A stretch of DNA of 64,000 nucleotides, taken from contig NZ_BMCT01000001.1 of the NCBI RefSeq assembly GCF_014635325.1, forward strand, positions 1,455,743-1,519,742, written 5' to 3'. Shown in pieces: positions 44,060-52,087 of the stretch. Below the pieces are notes generated by a model that ran no database searches, was not told the DNA's origin, and worked only from the letters and a program-made list of their open reading frames with translations. This DNA comes from Azorhizobium oxalatiphilum (GTDB lineage Bacteria > Pseudomonadota > Alphaproteobacteria > Rhizobiales > Xanthobacteraceae). The position numbers and the translations under genes are program-made. Every line of letters begins with the position of its first letter. Position 1 is the stretch's first letter.

Positions 44060-45331
44060 ATGAAGTTCATGCTCGGCACCGCGCTCGCGGTGCTCGCCCT
44101 CGGTGCGTCTTCCGCCCTGGCCCAGCAGCAGGTGGAAGTGGTGATGCAGTATCCCTATCCGGAGAACTTCAACACCACCCACAAGGAGATCACGGCCGCC
44201 TTCGAGAAGGCTCATCCCGGCATCAAGGTCACGTTCCGCGCGCCCTATCGCGATTATGAGGATGCCGCCCAGCGCGTGCTGCGCGAGGCCATCACCGGCG
44301 CCGTGCCGGACATCACCTTCCAGGGCCTGAACCGCGTGCGCGTGCTGGCGGAAAAGAACATCGCCGTGCCGCTGGACGGTTTCATCAAGGATGAGAAGAA
44401 CTTCGCCGCCGCCGGCTTCCAGCCGAGCATGTTCGAGGCCGGCAAGGTGGGCGGCAAGGTCTATGGCGTGCCCTTCGCCATCTCCCTGCCCATCGCCTAT
44501 TACAATCTCGACCTCGTGAAGAAGGCGGGCGGCGATCCGGACAAGCTGCCGACCACCTGGGACGAAGTGATCGCGCTGGCGCAGAAGGTCAACGCGCTGG
44601 GTGACGGCAACATCGGCCTCGCGCCGGACTGGTCCATCACCGGCAACTGGTTCTGGCAGGCGCTGGTGTTCGAGAATGGCGGCGCCATGATGTCGGCCGA
44701 CGAGCGCAAGGTGGCGTTCGGGGAAGAGCCGGGCCAGAAGGCCATGCGCACGCTGGCGCGCTTCGTCACCGAGGCCAAGGCGCCCAACCTGTCCGCCACC
44801 GACCAGCGCTCGGCCTTTGCCGCCGGCAAGGTGGGCATCATGCTCACCACCACGGCGTACGTGAACATGGCGCAGAAGCAGATCGGCGACCGCTTCGTGC
44901 TGAAGACCTCCAATTTCCCCGGCATCCAGCCCGGCGTGACGCGCCTGCCGCCCGGCGGCAACGTGGCCGTCATGACCGCCAAGACCGAGGCCAAGCGCAA
45001 GGCGGCGTGGGAAGTGCTGAAGTTCTGGACCGGCCAGACGGGCGGCACCATCATGGTGCAGACCACGGGCTACATGACCGCCAACACGCAGGCGGCGGAG
45101 GTGGGCCTCAAGGACTTTTACAAGGCCACCCCCAACCAGTACACCGCCGTGGCGCAACTGCCCTACATGGCCAGCTGGTACGCCTTCCCCGGCGAGAACG
45201 GCCTGAAGATCACCGACGTGATCAAGGACCACCTGCAGACGGTGATGGACGGCTCCCGCGCCGGCGAGCCGGACAAGGTGCTGGCCGACATGGTGAAGGA
45301 CGTTCAGGCGCTCATCCCCGCCACCAACTGA
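44060..45331 (+). CDS. Extracellular solute-binding protein, family 1 (Ugp-like)
   Basis: 423 aa. Signal peptide MKFMLGTALAVLALGASSALAQ. The mature protein is a family 1 binding protein: EITAAFEKAHPGIKVTF, DITFQGLNRVRVLAEK, GVPFAISLPIAYYNLDLVKKAGG and PTTWDEVIALAQ. The gene neighbourhood (phosphodiesterase, HAD phosphatase) suggests a phosphate-containing ligand such as a glycerophosphodiester, though UgpB-specific residues could not be checked. Confidence 0.88.
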   Translation: MKFMLGTALAVLALGASSALAQQQVEVVMQYPYPENFNTTHKEITAAFEKAHPGIKVTFRAPYRDYEDAAQRVLREAITGAVPDITFQGLNRVRVLAEKNIAVPLDGFIKDEKNFAAAGFQPSMFEAGKVGGKVYGVPFAISLPIAYYNLDLVKKAGGDPDKLPTTWDEVIALAQKVNALGDGNIGLAPDWSITGNWFWQALVFENGGAMMSADERKVAFGEEPGQKAMRTLARFVTEAKAPNLSATDQRSAFAAGKVGIMLTTTAYVNMAQKQIGDRFVLKTSNFPGIQPGVTRLPPGGNVAVMTAKTEAKRKAAWEVLKFWTGQTGGTIMVQTTGYMTANTQAAEVGLKDFYKATPNQYTAVAQLPYMASWYAFPGENGLKITDVIKDHLQTVMDGSRAGEPDKVLADMVKDVQALIPATN

Positions 45332-45346
45332 TCGTTCACTTAACGT

Positions 45347-45374
45347 CAGGCGGTGGGGCGCGCCCCATCGCCTG
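45347..45374 (+). terminator. Intercistronic hairpin after the Ugp-like binding protein
   Basis: A 28-bp near-perfect palindrome whose two arms pair with one G-T position (G-U in RNA) around a GCGC centre. It lies 15 bases after the stop codon and 53 bases before the phosphodiesterase start. No T-tract, so partial attenuation or RNA protection is more likely than full termination. Confidence 0.6.
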
Positions 45375-45427
45375 CCGACGCGTTTTCCTCTGCTCCCTCA
45401 CATAGCCGGTTCCAGAAGGTGCTTCCC

Positions 45428-46285
45428 ATGAAGCTCGTCCACATCAGCGACACGCACATCGTGCCCGCGCCGAGCCAGCTCTATGGCCTCGATCCCCGCG
45501 CCAACCTCTCCGCAGCCATCGCCGACATCCATGCCAACCACGCGGATGCGGATCTGTGCGTCTTCACCGGCGATCTCGTCCATTGGGGCGATGCGGAAGC
45601 CTATGACGCGCTGGCGGACGTGTTGGCCGAGCTGAAGCTCCCCTATGTGCTGATGATCGGCAATCACGACGATCGCGCCCGCTTCCAGGCCCGCTTCCCC
45701 GATGCGCCGCGCGATGCGGACGGCTTCGTGCAGGGCACGCTGAAGACGCCCATGGGCACGCTGGTCTTCCTCGATACCCATGACGGCACCACCCATGCGG
45801 GCCTCTACTGCGAGACGCGCCGCGCATGGCTGGCGCGCACGCTGGAAGGCATCGAGGGTGACATCCTGCTGTTCGCCCATCATCCGCCCTTCCCGGTGGG
45901 TATCGGCGCCATGGATGCCATCGCCCTGCAGGAGCCCGACGCGTTTGCCGACGTGATCCGTCCGCATGCGCAGCGTATCCGGCACATCTTCTTCGGCCAT
46001 CTGCATCGCCCCATTTCGGGCAGCTGGCTGGGCATTCCCTTCTCGGTGCTGCGCTCGCAGAACCATCAGGTGGCCATGGAGCTGCGGCCTACGGGGCGCG
46101 ATGTCATCGGTGCCTGGGAGCAGCCGGCCTATGCGGTGGCCCTCGTCACGCCCGAGGCCGTGGTGGTGCATATGTGCGAATATCTGCTGGGTGCCGGCCG
46201 CTTCTCTCTGAATGCGGACGAGGGGCTGGGTCGCGCCTATGCGCTGCAGATGGCCGGGCCGCAGGTCGCGCTTGCTGCGGGCTGA
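45428..46285 (+). CDS. Calcineurin-like metallophosphoesterase (GpdQ-like phosphodiesterase)
   Basis: 285 aa. All metal-binding blocks of the class III phosphodiesterase/CpdA family are present: HISDTHI (DxH), CVFTGDLVHWGD (GD), MIGNHDDR (GNHD), AHHPPFP and GHLHRPI. GpdQ-like members cleave glycerophosphodiesters and other small phosphodiesters. Cytoplasmic. Start at the ATG at 45428. Fifth gene of the importer unit, it should open the imported compound before the HAD phosphatase acts. Confidence 0.88.
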   Translation: MKLVHISDTHIVPAPSQLYGLDPRANLSAAIADIHANHADADLCVFTGDLVHWGDAEAYDALADVLAELKLPYVLMIGNHDDRARFQARFPDAPRDADGFVQGTLKTPMGTLVFLDTHDGTTHAGLYCETRRAWLARTLEGIEGDILLFAHHPPFPVGIGAMDAIALQEPDAFADVIRPHAQRIRHIFFGHLHRPISGSWLGIPFSVLRSQNHQVAMELRPTGRDVIGAWEQPAYAVALVTPEAVVVHMCEYLLGAGRFSLNADEGLGRAYALQMAGPQVALAAG

Positions 46286-46310
46286 GGCTGAGGGAAAAAA
46301 AAAGGGCAGG

Positions 46311-46337
46311 GGGCGAAGGCAACACCTTCGCCCTTTT
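46311..46337 (+). terminator. Bidirectional rho-independent terminator
   Basis: A perfect 9-bp stem (46311-46319 with 46325-46333), 5-base loop and TTTT on the plus strand; on the minus strand a run of nine A (46295-46303) provides the T-tract for the opposite direction. It sits in the gap between the convergent phosphodiesterase and TenA genes. Confidence 0.88.
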
Positions 46338-46340
46338 GCT

Positions 46341-47015
46341 TCAGCGCGCGGCGGCCGCGCCGAGATCAAGCCCCATCTGCCAGAAGTCGGCTTCGAGCCG
46401 CGAGGCCTTGCCGAACAGCGCCGCCAGCTCCGTGAAACGGCGCTCGGTCATGGCACGGGCGGCGAGGTCGTCCAGATGGCGGCGGGCGGTGGCGGCGACG
46501 CCCTGATAGCCCGCGCCGGCATATTCGCCGATCCACTCCCGGTAGGGGTGATCCTTCAGCGCGTCCACGCCATCGGGCGCCAGCGCGCGGCCGATCTCCG
46601 CATAGCCGACCACGCAGGGCGCCAGCGCCACATGCAGGTCGAGAAGATCCCCCGCCGCGCCGCAATCCAGCACGAAGCGCGTATAGGCGACAGTGGCCTG
46701 ATGCTCGGCTGCCGCTTCCATGTCCGCCTGCGACAGGCCCCAGCGGGCGCACAGGCGCACATGCAGCCCGGTCTCATGCAGGATGGCGGCGAGGCCCTCC
46801 TGCGCCACGCCGATGTCCGCCAGCGTGCGGCTCTTGTAGGCGGCGAGCGCATAGGCGCGGGCGAACTGGATCAGGAACAGATAGTCCTGCACGAGGTACG
46901 CGCGGAAGGCGGCCTCGGGCAACGTGCCGTCGCCCATCCGGCGCACGAAGGCGTGGTCCACATAGCTCTGCCAGTCGGCGGGGGAGGCGGCCTTCAGGCG
47001 GTCGAATATGTCCAT
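46341..47015 (-). CDS. tenA: TenA_C-type thiaminase II / aminopyrimidine aminohydrolase
   Basis: 224 aa. All-helical TenA fold with active-site Cys134 in ALAPCVVGYAEIG, Asp44 in YLVQDYLF and a C-terminal ASRLEADFWQMG Glu. This Cys class salvages thiamine breakdown products by hydrolysing formyl-aminopyrimidine or aminopyrimidine to HMP. The start is 1 base from the stop of the TenA_E gene, so the two are co-transcribed. No TPP riboswitch is visible upstream. Confidence 0.9.
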   Translation of the reverse strand: MDIFDRLKAASPADWQSYVDHAFVRRMGDGTLPEAAFRAYLVQDYLFLIQFARAYALAAYKSRTLADIGVAQEGLAAILHETGLHVRLCARWGLSQADMEAAAEHQATVAYTRFVLDCGAAGDLLDLHVALAPCVVGYAEIGRALAPDGVDALKDHPYREWIGEYAGAGYQGVAATARRHLDDLAARAMTERRFTELAALFGKASRLEADFWQMGLDLGAAAAR

Positions 47016-47016
47016 C

Positions 47017-47658
47017 TCAGCCTCCGTAGGCGGCGTCGAAGAAGGCCCGCTCCAACTGGACGGTGCGCAGGAAGAAGTCGCGGGCGACGGCTTCCTCCGC
47101 CGGTCCCACCCGGTCAAGCTCGGCACGCACGAAGGCGACGAAATCGCGGAAGAACGGATTGTCGTGCAGCGTCACCCATTCCGCATGGACGAAGTATTCC
47201 GGCAAGGGCTGCGGCGCCGCCATGGCCCAGTCGAGATAGAGCCATTCGGCCACGTTCAGCACGGCGAGGGCCGCCGCATAGGAACGGGTAGCGGCGGCTT
47301 CGCGCATGATGGCCTTGAAGCCTGCGGTCGGCGCGGTATCGGAGATGCTCTCGCGCTGCGCCTCGGTTACGCCAAGGGCCTCGAACGCGCGCAGGAAATA
47401 GGTGTTCTCCTCGCCCGAGACCATGCCGACGAAGCGGCCGAGCCGCAGCCGGGACTCGAAACTGTCGGACGTTGCGATGGCGGCGCCGAGCAGGGTGAGG
47501 AAGCTGTCGAGGAAGCGATGGTCCTGAATGAGATAGGAGGCCATCACATCATCGGAGATTGTGCCGGCGCACATCTCGCTGACGAAGCGGTGGCCGGTGG
47601 CCTCGCTCCATGTCGGTTCGCTGGCCTCGCGAAGCGTATCGGTAAAGCGTGCGGCCAT
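47017..47658 (-). CDS. TenA_E-type TenA-family protein
   Basis: 213 aa. Helical TenA family: TWSEATGHRFVSEMCAGTISDDVMASYLIQDHRFLDSFLTLLG in the first half. The active-site Cys position is replaced by Glu in VLNVAEWLYLDWA, which defines the TenA_E subgroup. Those proteins are reported to act before TenA_C on formyl-aminopyrimidine salvage in plants and some bacteria; the order of action here is inference. Start at the ATG at 47658, with a GGGAGA site. An inverted repeat TGTTCT-N11-AGAACA lies 17 bases upstream. Confidence 0.85.
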   Translation of the reverse strand: MAARFTDTLREASEPTWSEATGHRFVSEMCAGTISDDVMASYLIQDHRFLDSFLTLLGAAIATSDSFESRLRLGRFVGMVSGEENTYFLRAFEALGVTEAQRESISDTAPTAGFKAIMREAAATRSYAAALAVLNVAEWLYLDWAMAAPQPLPEYFVHAEWVTLHDNPFFRDFVAFVRAELDRVGPAEEAVARDFFLRTVQLERAFFDAAYGG

Positions 47659-47674
47659 GGCGGTCTCCCTTGTC

Positions 47675-47697
47675 TGTTCTGATGTCCTCTTAGAACA
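47675..47697 (-). promoter_or_regulatory. Inverted repeat upstream of the TenA pair
   Basis: TGTTCT at 47675-47680 and AGAACA at 47692-47697 form a 6-bp dyad 17 bases upstream of the TenA_E start. It may be an operator or a small leader hairpin. I searched by eye for the CTGAGA and related core of a TPP riboswitch here and found none. Confidence 0.3.
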
Positions 47698-47798
47698 ATT
47701 TCCGTGGCAGCGCGTGCGGTTCTGCGGGAGGAATTGCGTCAATCCAATAGGTTAGAGCGTTTCTTGCTGCCTTCCCGACCATCGGCTGATCCGGATAC

Positions 47799-47854
47799 AA
47801 AAAAAAAAAGCCCGGAGGCGGCACCCGCGTTCAAGCGGGGCCAGCCTCCGGGCT
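47799..47854 (-). terminator. Rho-independent terminator of serA
   Basis: A perfect 11-bp stem (47809-47819 with 47844-47854) with a secondary CCCGC/GCGGG pair inside the loop, followed on the minus strand by eleven consecutive T (plus-strand A at 47799-47809). It starts 17 bases after the serA stop. Confidence 0.92.
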
Positions 47855-47871
47855 GCGTCGTCGTGCCGGGA

Positions 47872-49140
47872 TCAGATCTTGTATTCGTACAGCAGGCGCG
47901 CACGCACCGTGCCGTCCAGCGCGCGGATGTCTTCCAGCACGGCATTGGCGTCCGCCGCCGAGGCATCGGCGTCCAGCACCACATAGCCCACGTCGGCGTG
48001 GGTCTCGTAATACTGGGCGGCGATGTTGACCGAGTGGCGGGCCAGCACCTCGTTGAGGCGGCCGAGCATGCCCGGCACGTTGCGCTGAACCTGGATGAAG
48101 CGCGTGCCCATGGGACGGGCCGGCAGCTGCACCTGCGGGAAGTTCACCGCGCCCACCGTGGAGCCGGTGTCGGAATAATCCACCAGCTTGCGCGCCACCT
48201 CGGCACCGATGCGCTCCTGCGCTTCCTCGGTGGAACCGCCGATGTGCGGGGTGAGGATGACGTTGTCCAGATTCTGGAGCGGGGTGACGAACTTCTCGTT
48301 GTTGGAGCCGGGCTCCACCGGGAACACGTCCACCGCCGCGCCGCGCAGCTTGCCCGAGCGCAGGGCATCGGCCAGCGCATCGAGATCCACCACGGTGCCG
48401 CGGCTGTTGTTGATGAAATAGGCGCCGTCCTTCATGGCGGCGATCTCGGCGGCGCCGATCATGCCGTGGGTGGCGGCCGTCTCCGGCACATGCAGGCTGA
48501 CCACGTCGCTCTGGGCGAGCAGTTCCCGCATGCTGCTGGTGGACTCGGTGTTGCCGTGGCGCAGCTTGTCGGTGTGATCGTAATAGAGCACCCGCATGCC
48601 CATGGCCTCGGCGAGGTTCGACAGCTGGGTGCCGATATTGCCGTAGCCGATGATGCCTAGAGTCTTGCCGCGTACTTCGTGGCTGTCGGTGGCCGACTTG
48701 TCCCAGCGGCCCTCATGAGCGGCGTTGGAGCGCACCACGACCCGGCGCAGCAGCATGACGATCTCGCCGATCACCAGCTCCGCCACGCTGCGGGTGTTGG
48801 AGAAGGGGGCGTTGAAGACCGGGATGCCGTGCGCGCGCACCGCGTCGATGTCCACCTGATTGGTGCCGACGCTGAAGCAGCCGATGGCGATGAGGCGGTC
48901 GGCCGCCTCCATGATGTCGGCGGTGATCTGGGTGCGCGAGCGGATGCCGAGGATGTGCACGCCCTTGATGGCGTGCTTCAGGTCTTCGCCATCAAGCGCT
49001 TTCGGCATGCGCGTGACGTTGGTGTAGCCCGCATTGCGCATGATCTCGACGGCGCTGTCGTTGACGTTCTCGAGCAGCAGTATCCGGATCTTGTCCTTGG
49101 CCAGCGACAGTTGCGGCAACTTGGAAAGGCTATCTTGCAC
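47872..49140 (-). CDS. serA: D-3-phosphoglycerate dehydrogenase (serine biosynthesis)
   Basis: 422 aa, matching the short E. coli-type SerA. The NAD Rossmann motif is GIIGYGNIGTQL; catalytic Arg, Glu and His lie in INNSRGTVVD, DVFPVEPGSN and LTPHIGGST. The C-terminal ACT domain (residues ~345-422) begins RFIQVQRNVPGMLGRLNEVL and should bind serine for feedback inhibition. The GTG at 49140 was chosen: an AAGGAAG site lies 8 bases upstream, and homologues start about 17 residues before KDKIRILL. It catalyses the first step from 3-phosphoglycerate to serine. Confidence 0.95.
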   Translation of the reverse strand: MQDSLSKLPQLSLAKDKIRILLLENVNDSAVEIMRNAGYTNVTRMPKALDGEDLKHAIKGVHILGIRSRTQITADIMEAADRLIAIGCFSVGTNQVDIDAVRAHGIPVFNAPFSNTRSVAELVIGEIVMLLRRVVVRSNAAHEGRWDKSATDSHEVRGKTLGIIGYGNIGTQLSNLAEAMGMRVLYYDHTDKLRHGNTESTSSMRELLAQSDVVSLHVPETAATHGMIGAAEIAAMKDGAYFINNSRGTVVDLDALADALRSGKLRGAAVDVFPVEPGSNNEKFVTPLQNLDNVILTPHIGGSTEEAQERIGAEVARKLVDYSDTGSTVGAVNFPQVQLPARPMGTRFIQVQRNVPGMLGRLNEVLARHSVNIAAQYYETHADVGYVVLDADASAADANAVLEDIRALDGTVRARLLYEYKI

Positions 49141-49488
49141 GATCTCGGCTTCCTTCAGCGATGAATGACCGCGCGGCGCAGCCTCGCATGACGCGTAAGC
49201 CCGGCCGCCTGCGGCTGCTCCCTCATCTACGGAGCGGGAATTTCTCAGGCGCGCGGAGACATGACCGTTTTTGCCCGCGGCGTCTAGGCTGAAGGGCGGC
49301 GGAAGCCACTGAAACCGGGCCATTGGAGCAGGCGGAATAGCTGGGGCGAGCGCGATGCATGGCTGACGGCGAAACCGAGATGAACGAAATGTGAATGGCT
49401 GTGATTTACCTCTATACCTCCGTATGGTTGCGTCGCTGCGTAATGGGGGAGTAGTCGTTTCTACACAAACAGAGGTAGCTAGAAACCT
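49141..49488. other. Divergent gap between serA and a small membrane protein gene (348 bp)
   Basis: No gene is recognised. It must contain the serA promoter on the minus strand. Toward the right, ACCTCTATACCTCC (49408-49421) carries direct ACCTC repeats, and AGAGGTA at 49471-49477 is the complement of TACCTCT at 49407-49413, so these might be half-sites for one regulator. Nothing else is clear. Confidence 0.4.
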
Positions 49489-49800
49489 GTGAGCCACACT
49501 CATACATTGGATGTCGCCGCCCTCGGCTCGGCATCATTCCACCCCCGCCGCACCGCGACACGCCGTCTGGCGTCGCGCCTGAGCGTGCCGCTGGCCATTG
49601 GAGCCGCGCTGGTTCTCATGGAGGCGGCGCGGCTGGTGTGCGTTGCCGGAACCATGCCGTCCGATGCGCGGGCAGACGAGGTTTGCCGCGATCACGGTGC
49701 CACTTATATCGGCCTGTCGCCCGATCCGCAGCGCTGGGCCGTCACCTGCGCCCGCCCGAGCGGCTCGCTGTTCACGGTCGTCATGCCCACGCTCGGCTGA
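49489..49800 (+). CDS. Small hypothetical membrane-anchored protein
   Basis: 103 aa from a GTG with a weak AGAGG upstream. A basic stretch (PRRTATRRLASRL) precedes one hydrophobic segment (VPLAIGAALVLMEAARLVCVAG), and the rest, with two Cys (DEVCRDHG and WAVTCARP), would lie in the periplasm, where a disulphide is possible. I do not recognise a family. A good terminator follows at once, which supports real transcription of this gene. Confidence 0.5.
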   Translation: MSHTHTLDVAALGSASFHPRRTATRRLASRLSVPLAIGAALVLMEAARLVCVAGTMPSDARADEVCRDHGATYIGLSPDPQRWAVTCARPSGSLFTVVMPTLG

Positions 49801-49806
49801 GCCGAT

Positions 49807-49829
49807 CACGCCCCGCCGGGGTGTTTTTT
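49807..49829 (+). terminator. Rho-independent terminator
   Basis: A short stem (CACGCCCC with GGGGTG around a GCC loop) followed by six T lies 7 bases after the stop of the small membrane protein gene. Confidence 0.8.
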
Positions 49830-50238
49830 GTCGCAGCGGATCGCTGCGCGCGCGCCGATGCCTTGCTCAGGATGGCACGAGCCGGCGCGCCATGGCCCCC
49901 ATGTGGGCATACTTTATGAATCCGTTTCCGCTTGTCCGGCCGTGCCGTCTGGAAAGCCATAGGCCGCCGCTTCGGCCGAGGCTGGGACCGGCACCACGGG
50001 ACAGCTTGCCGCAGGCCGGGGCCCGCGCATGCAAGACTGCGTGAGGGGCCTTGCGGGCGAGGGCAGGGAGTGTCTCTAGTCCGCGCCGAACGGACGGCGC
50101 ACCGCAGGCCATGTGGGAGAGCCGGCCGAGCCTCGAAGTGACGGGACCGGCGGCCATGGCAGACATCTGGCCGGCGCCGGTTGCCGTCTGCGGATCCGGA
50201 AGGTGTCACCCGCCCCGGATCCGGGAAAGTGACAAGAC
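49830..50238. other. Gap before the LLM oxidoreductase gene (about 410 bp)
   Basis: No gene is recognised. A 9-bp inverted repeat (CGGATCCGG at 50191-50199, CCGGATCCG at 50215-50223) with a 15-base loop ends 15 bases before the GTG start of the oxidoreductase gene; as a leader hairpin it could modulate translation, or it may be a protein-binding site. Confidence 0.4.
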
Positions 50239-51261
50239 GTGAAGAAGATCGGTTTTCTGTCCTTTGGACACTGGTCGCCCTCGGTGCATTCGGGCACCCG
50301 CTCGGCCGGCGACTCCCTGCTGCAATCCATCGACCTTGCCGTTGCCGCCGAGGAGCTTGGCGCGGACGGCGCTTATTTCCGCGTGCACCATTTTGCCCGC
50401 CAGCTTGCCTCGCCCTTCCCGCTGCTGGCGGCGGTGGGCGCAAAGACCAGCCGGATCGAGATCGGCACTGCGGTCATCGACATGCGCTATGAGAACCCGC
50501 TCTATATGGCAGAGGATGCCGGCGCGGCGGATCTGATCGCCGGCGGCCGCCTCCAGCTCGGCATCAGCCGGGGCTCTCCTGAGCAGGTGATCGACGGCTG
50601 GCGCTATTTCGGCTACCAGCCGGCCGAGGGCCAGACCGACGCCGACATGGGTCGGCGCCACGCGGACGTGTTCCTCGACGTGCTGCAGGGCAAGGGCTTT
50701 GCCCAGCCCAATCCCCGCCCCATGTTCCCCAACCCGCCCGGCCTGCTGCGCCTGGAGCCTCATTCCGAAGGCTTGCGCGAGCGCATCTGGTGGGGCGCCG
50801 GTTCCAACGCCACCGCGCGCTGGGCGGCGGAACGCGGCATGAACCTGCAAAGCTCCACCCTCAAGGACGATGAGAACGGGCAGCCGTTCCACGTGCAGCA
50901 GGCGGAGCAGATCCGTGTCTATCGTGAAGCGTGGAAGGAAGCCGGCCATGCGCGCGCGCCGCGCGTTTCCGTGAGCCGCAGCATCTTCGCCCTCGTGGAC
51001 GATCGAGACCGCGCCTATTTCGGCCAGAGCGGCGGCGATGAGGACAAGGTGGGCTTCATCGACGAGAAGACAAGGGCGATCTTCGGCCGCAGCTATGCGG
51101 CGGAACCCGACGCGCTGGTGAAGCAACTGGCCGAGGATGAGGCCATCGCCGAGGCCGACACCCTCCTGCTCACCGTGCCCAACCAGTTGGGCGTGGATTA
51201 CAACGCCCATGTCATCGAGGCGATCCTCAAGCATGTGGCCCCGGCTCTGGGCTGGCGCTGA
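50239..51261 (+). CDS. LLM-class flavin-dependent oxidoreductase (luciferase-like)
   Basis: 340 aa from a GTG. Bacterial luciferase-like TIM barrel: an N-terminal KKIGFLSFGHWS, ADGAYFRVHHFARQLASPFPLLAAVGAKTSRIEIGTAVIDMRYENPLYMAEDAGAADLIAGGRLQLGISRGSP, the usual FMN-binding stretch. It then has WWGAGSNATARWAAERGMNL, where SNATA replaces the more frequent ssSsA motif. These enzymes use reduced flavin for mono-oxygenation or reduction; substrate unknown. It stands alone between two gaps and converges on the zinc-finger protein gene. Confidence 0.88.
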   Translation: MKKIGFLSFGHWSPSVHSGTRSAGDSLLQSIDLAVAAEELGADGAYFRVHHFARQLASPFPLLAAVGAKTSRIEIGTAVIDMRYENPLYMAEDAGAADLIAGGRLQLGISRGSPEQVIDGWRYFGYQPAEGQTDADMGRRHADVFLDVLQGKGFAQPNPRPMFPNPPGLLRLEPHSEGLRERIWWGAGSNATARWAAERGMNLQSSTLKDDENGQPFHVQQAEQIRVYREAWKEAGHARAPRVSVSRSIFALVDDRDRAYFGQSGGDEDKVGFIDEKTRAIFGRSYAAEPDALVKQLAEDEAIAEADTLLLTVPNQLGVDYNAHVIEAILKHVAPALGWR

Positions 51262-51286
51262 GGTCGGGCCCGGCCGCAGACCTTCT

Positions 51287-52087
51287 CTATCCGGGTTGGC
51301 GGCGGGATCGGCCTGATCCCGCCGGCCTCAGGCCCACGAGTTCCACCTCCGCATCCGCGAACATCTGGCGCACGGCATCCCGTTCGGCGAACGGTGCCGG
51401 GGTGGGAGCATCCGGCGCCACCACCACGCGCCCGATGCCGGCGCTCACGATCAACCGGCAGGTGGCGATGCCGGGCAGGTGGGTCAGATAGAGCGTGGCC
51501 CCGGCCGTGGCGAGCCCCTGGCGGGCGGCGATGGCAATCAGGTGGTCGGCGGCGTGGGCCGGGATCGGGATGGCCGCTTCGGACTTCCGGCGGCCGCTCT
51601 CTTTGGCCGGGGAGATGCCGCCGGCACAGGCCAGCCGCAGGACACCGCCCATATTCACCAGCGCCGCGCCCCCCTCCTGCGGGCTGCGGCTGGCGGCATG
51701 GCGGGCAAATCCCAGGAAGTAAGCATCATCCGTTTGGGCGCTGGACGGGGTGTCCTGCCGTGCCTTCGAGCGGGGGGCGGCAGCGGGGCGGGGCACAGTC
51801 GGCGCGGCGACCTTGTTCTCGGGATCGTCCGCCGGCGCGTCGCTCGTGGAACCGGCCGCGCCACCTGCGATGGTGTCGTCGCTGGCAGGGGCGGGCATCT
51901 CCTTCGGGGGCTGCTTCACCCGCAGGCGACCCTGGCCGCCGCACGTGCCGCAGGTGGTGTGGACACCGTCCGGCGATGTCAGCACGCCCTTGCCCTCGCA
52001 ATCGGGGCACCAGGTGAATGGGCTGCGCGGTACGGTCAGCGACATGGAATGGCTTTCGGTGAGGCCCGCTCCGGGCTCTGTCTGCAT
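51287..52087 (-). CDS. Zinc-finger protein with a degenerate deaminase-like domain
   Basis: 266 aa from the ATG at 52087 (GGCGAGG site 5 bases before); an ATG at 52045 is the alternative. Cys27, Cys30, Cys46 and Cys49 (CPDC, CGTC with GxG) make a DnaJ-type zinc ribbon. A long Pro/Ala/Ser linker follows. Residues ~122-255 align by pattern with CMP/dCMP deaminases: FARHAASRSP, AALVNMGGVL, HAADHLIAIAARQG, ATLYLTHLPG and IVSAGIGRVV. But the catalytic HAE is HAA (Glu to Ala at 180), and the PCxxC cysteines are Gly206 and Thr209. It should therefore not deaminate. Function unknown; it might bind nucleotides or nucleic acid. The last 13 codons overlap a GGCGGGATC hairpin. Confidence 0.6.
   Translation of the reverse strand: MQTEPGAGLTESHSMSLTVPRSPFTWCPDCEGKGVLTSPDGVHTTCGTCGGQGRLRVKQPPKEMPAPASDDTIAGGAAGSTSDAPADDPENKVAAPTVPRPAAAPRSKARQDTPSSAQTDDAYFLGFARHAASRSPQEGGAALVNMGGVLRLACAGGISPAKESGRRKSEAAIPIPAHAADHLIAIAARQGLATAGATLYLTHLPGIATCRLIVSAGIGRVVVAPDAPTPAPFAERDAVRQMFADAEVELVGLRPAGSGRSRRQPG
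51301..51323. terminator. Hairpin at the convergent end of the LLM and zinc-finger genes
   Basis: A perfect 9-bp stem (51301-51309 with 51315-51323) and 5-base loop. It lies 39 bases beyond the LLM stop, inside the last codons of the opposite gene. No T-tract. Confidence 0.5.

Noticed and set aside
47659-47871. TPP riboswitch upstream of the TenA genes
   Set aside because: The conserved core sequences of the THI element were not found by eye on the relevant strand; only a short dyad is present.
49807-49829. A tRNA or ncRNA in the gaps around the small membrane protein
   Set aside because: The structure is a simple terminator; no cloverleaf or conserved RNA core was seen.
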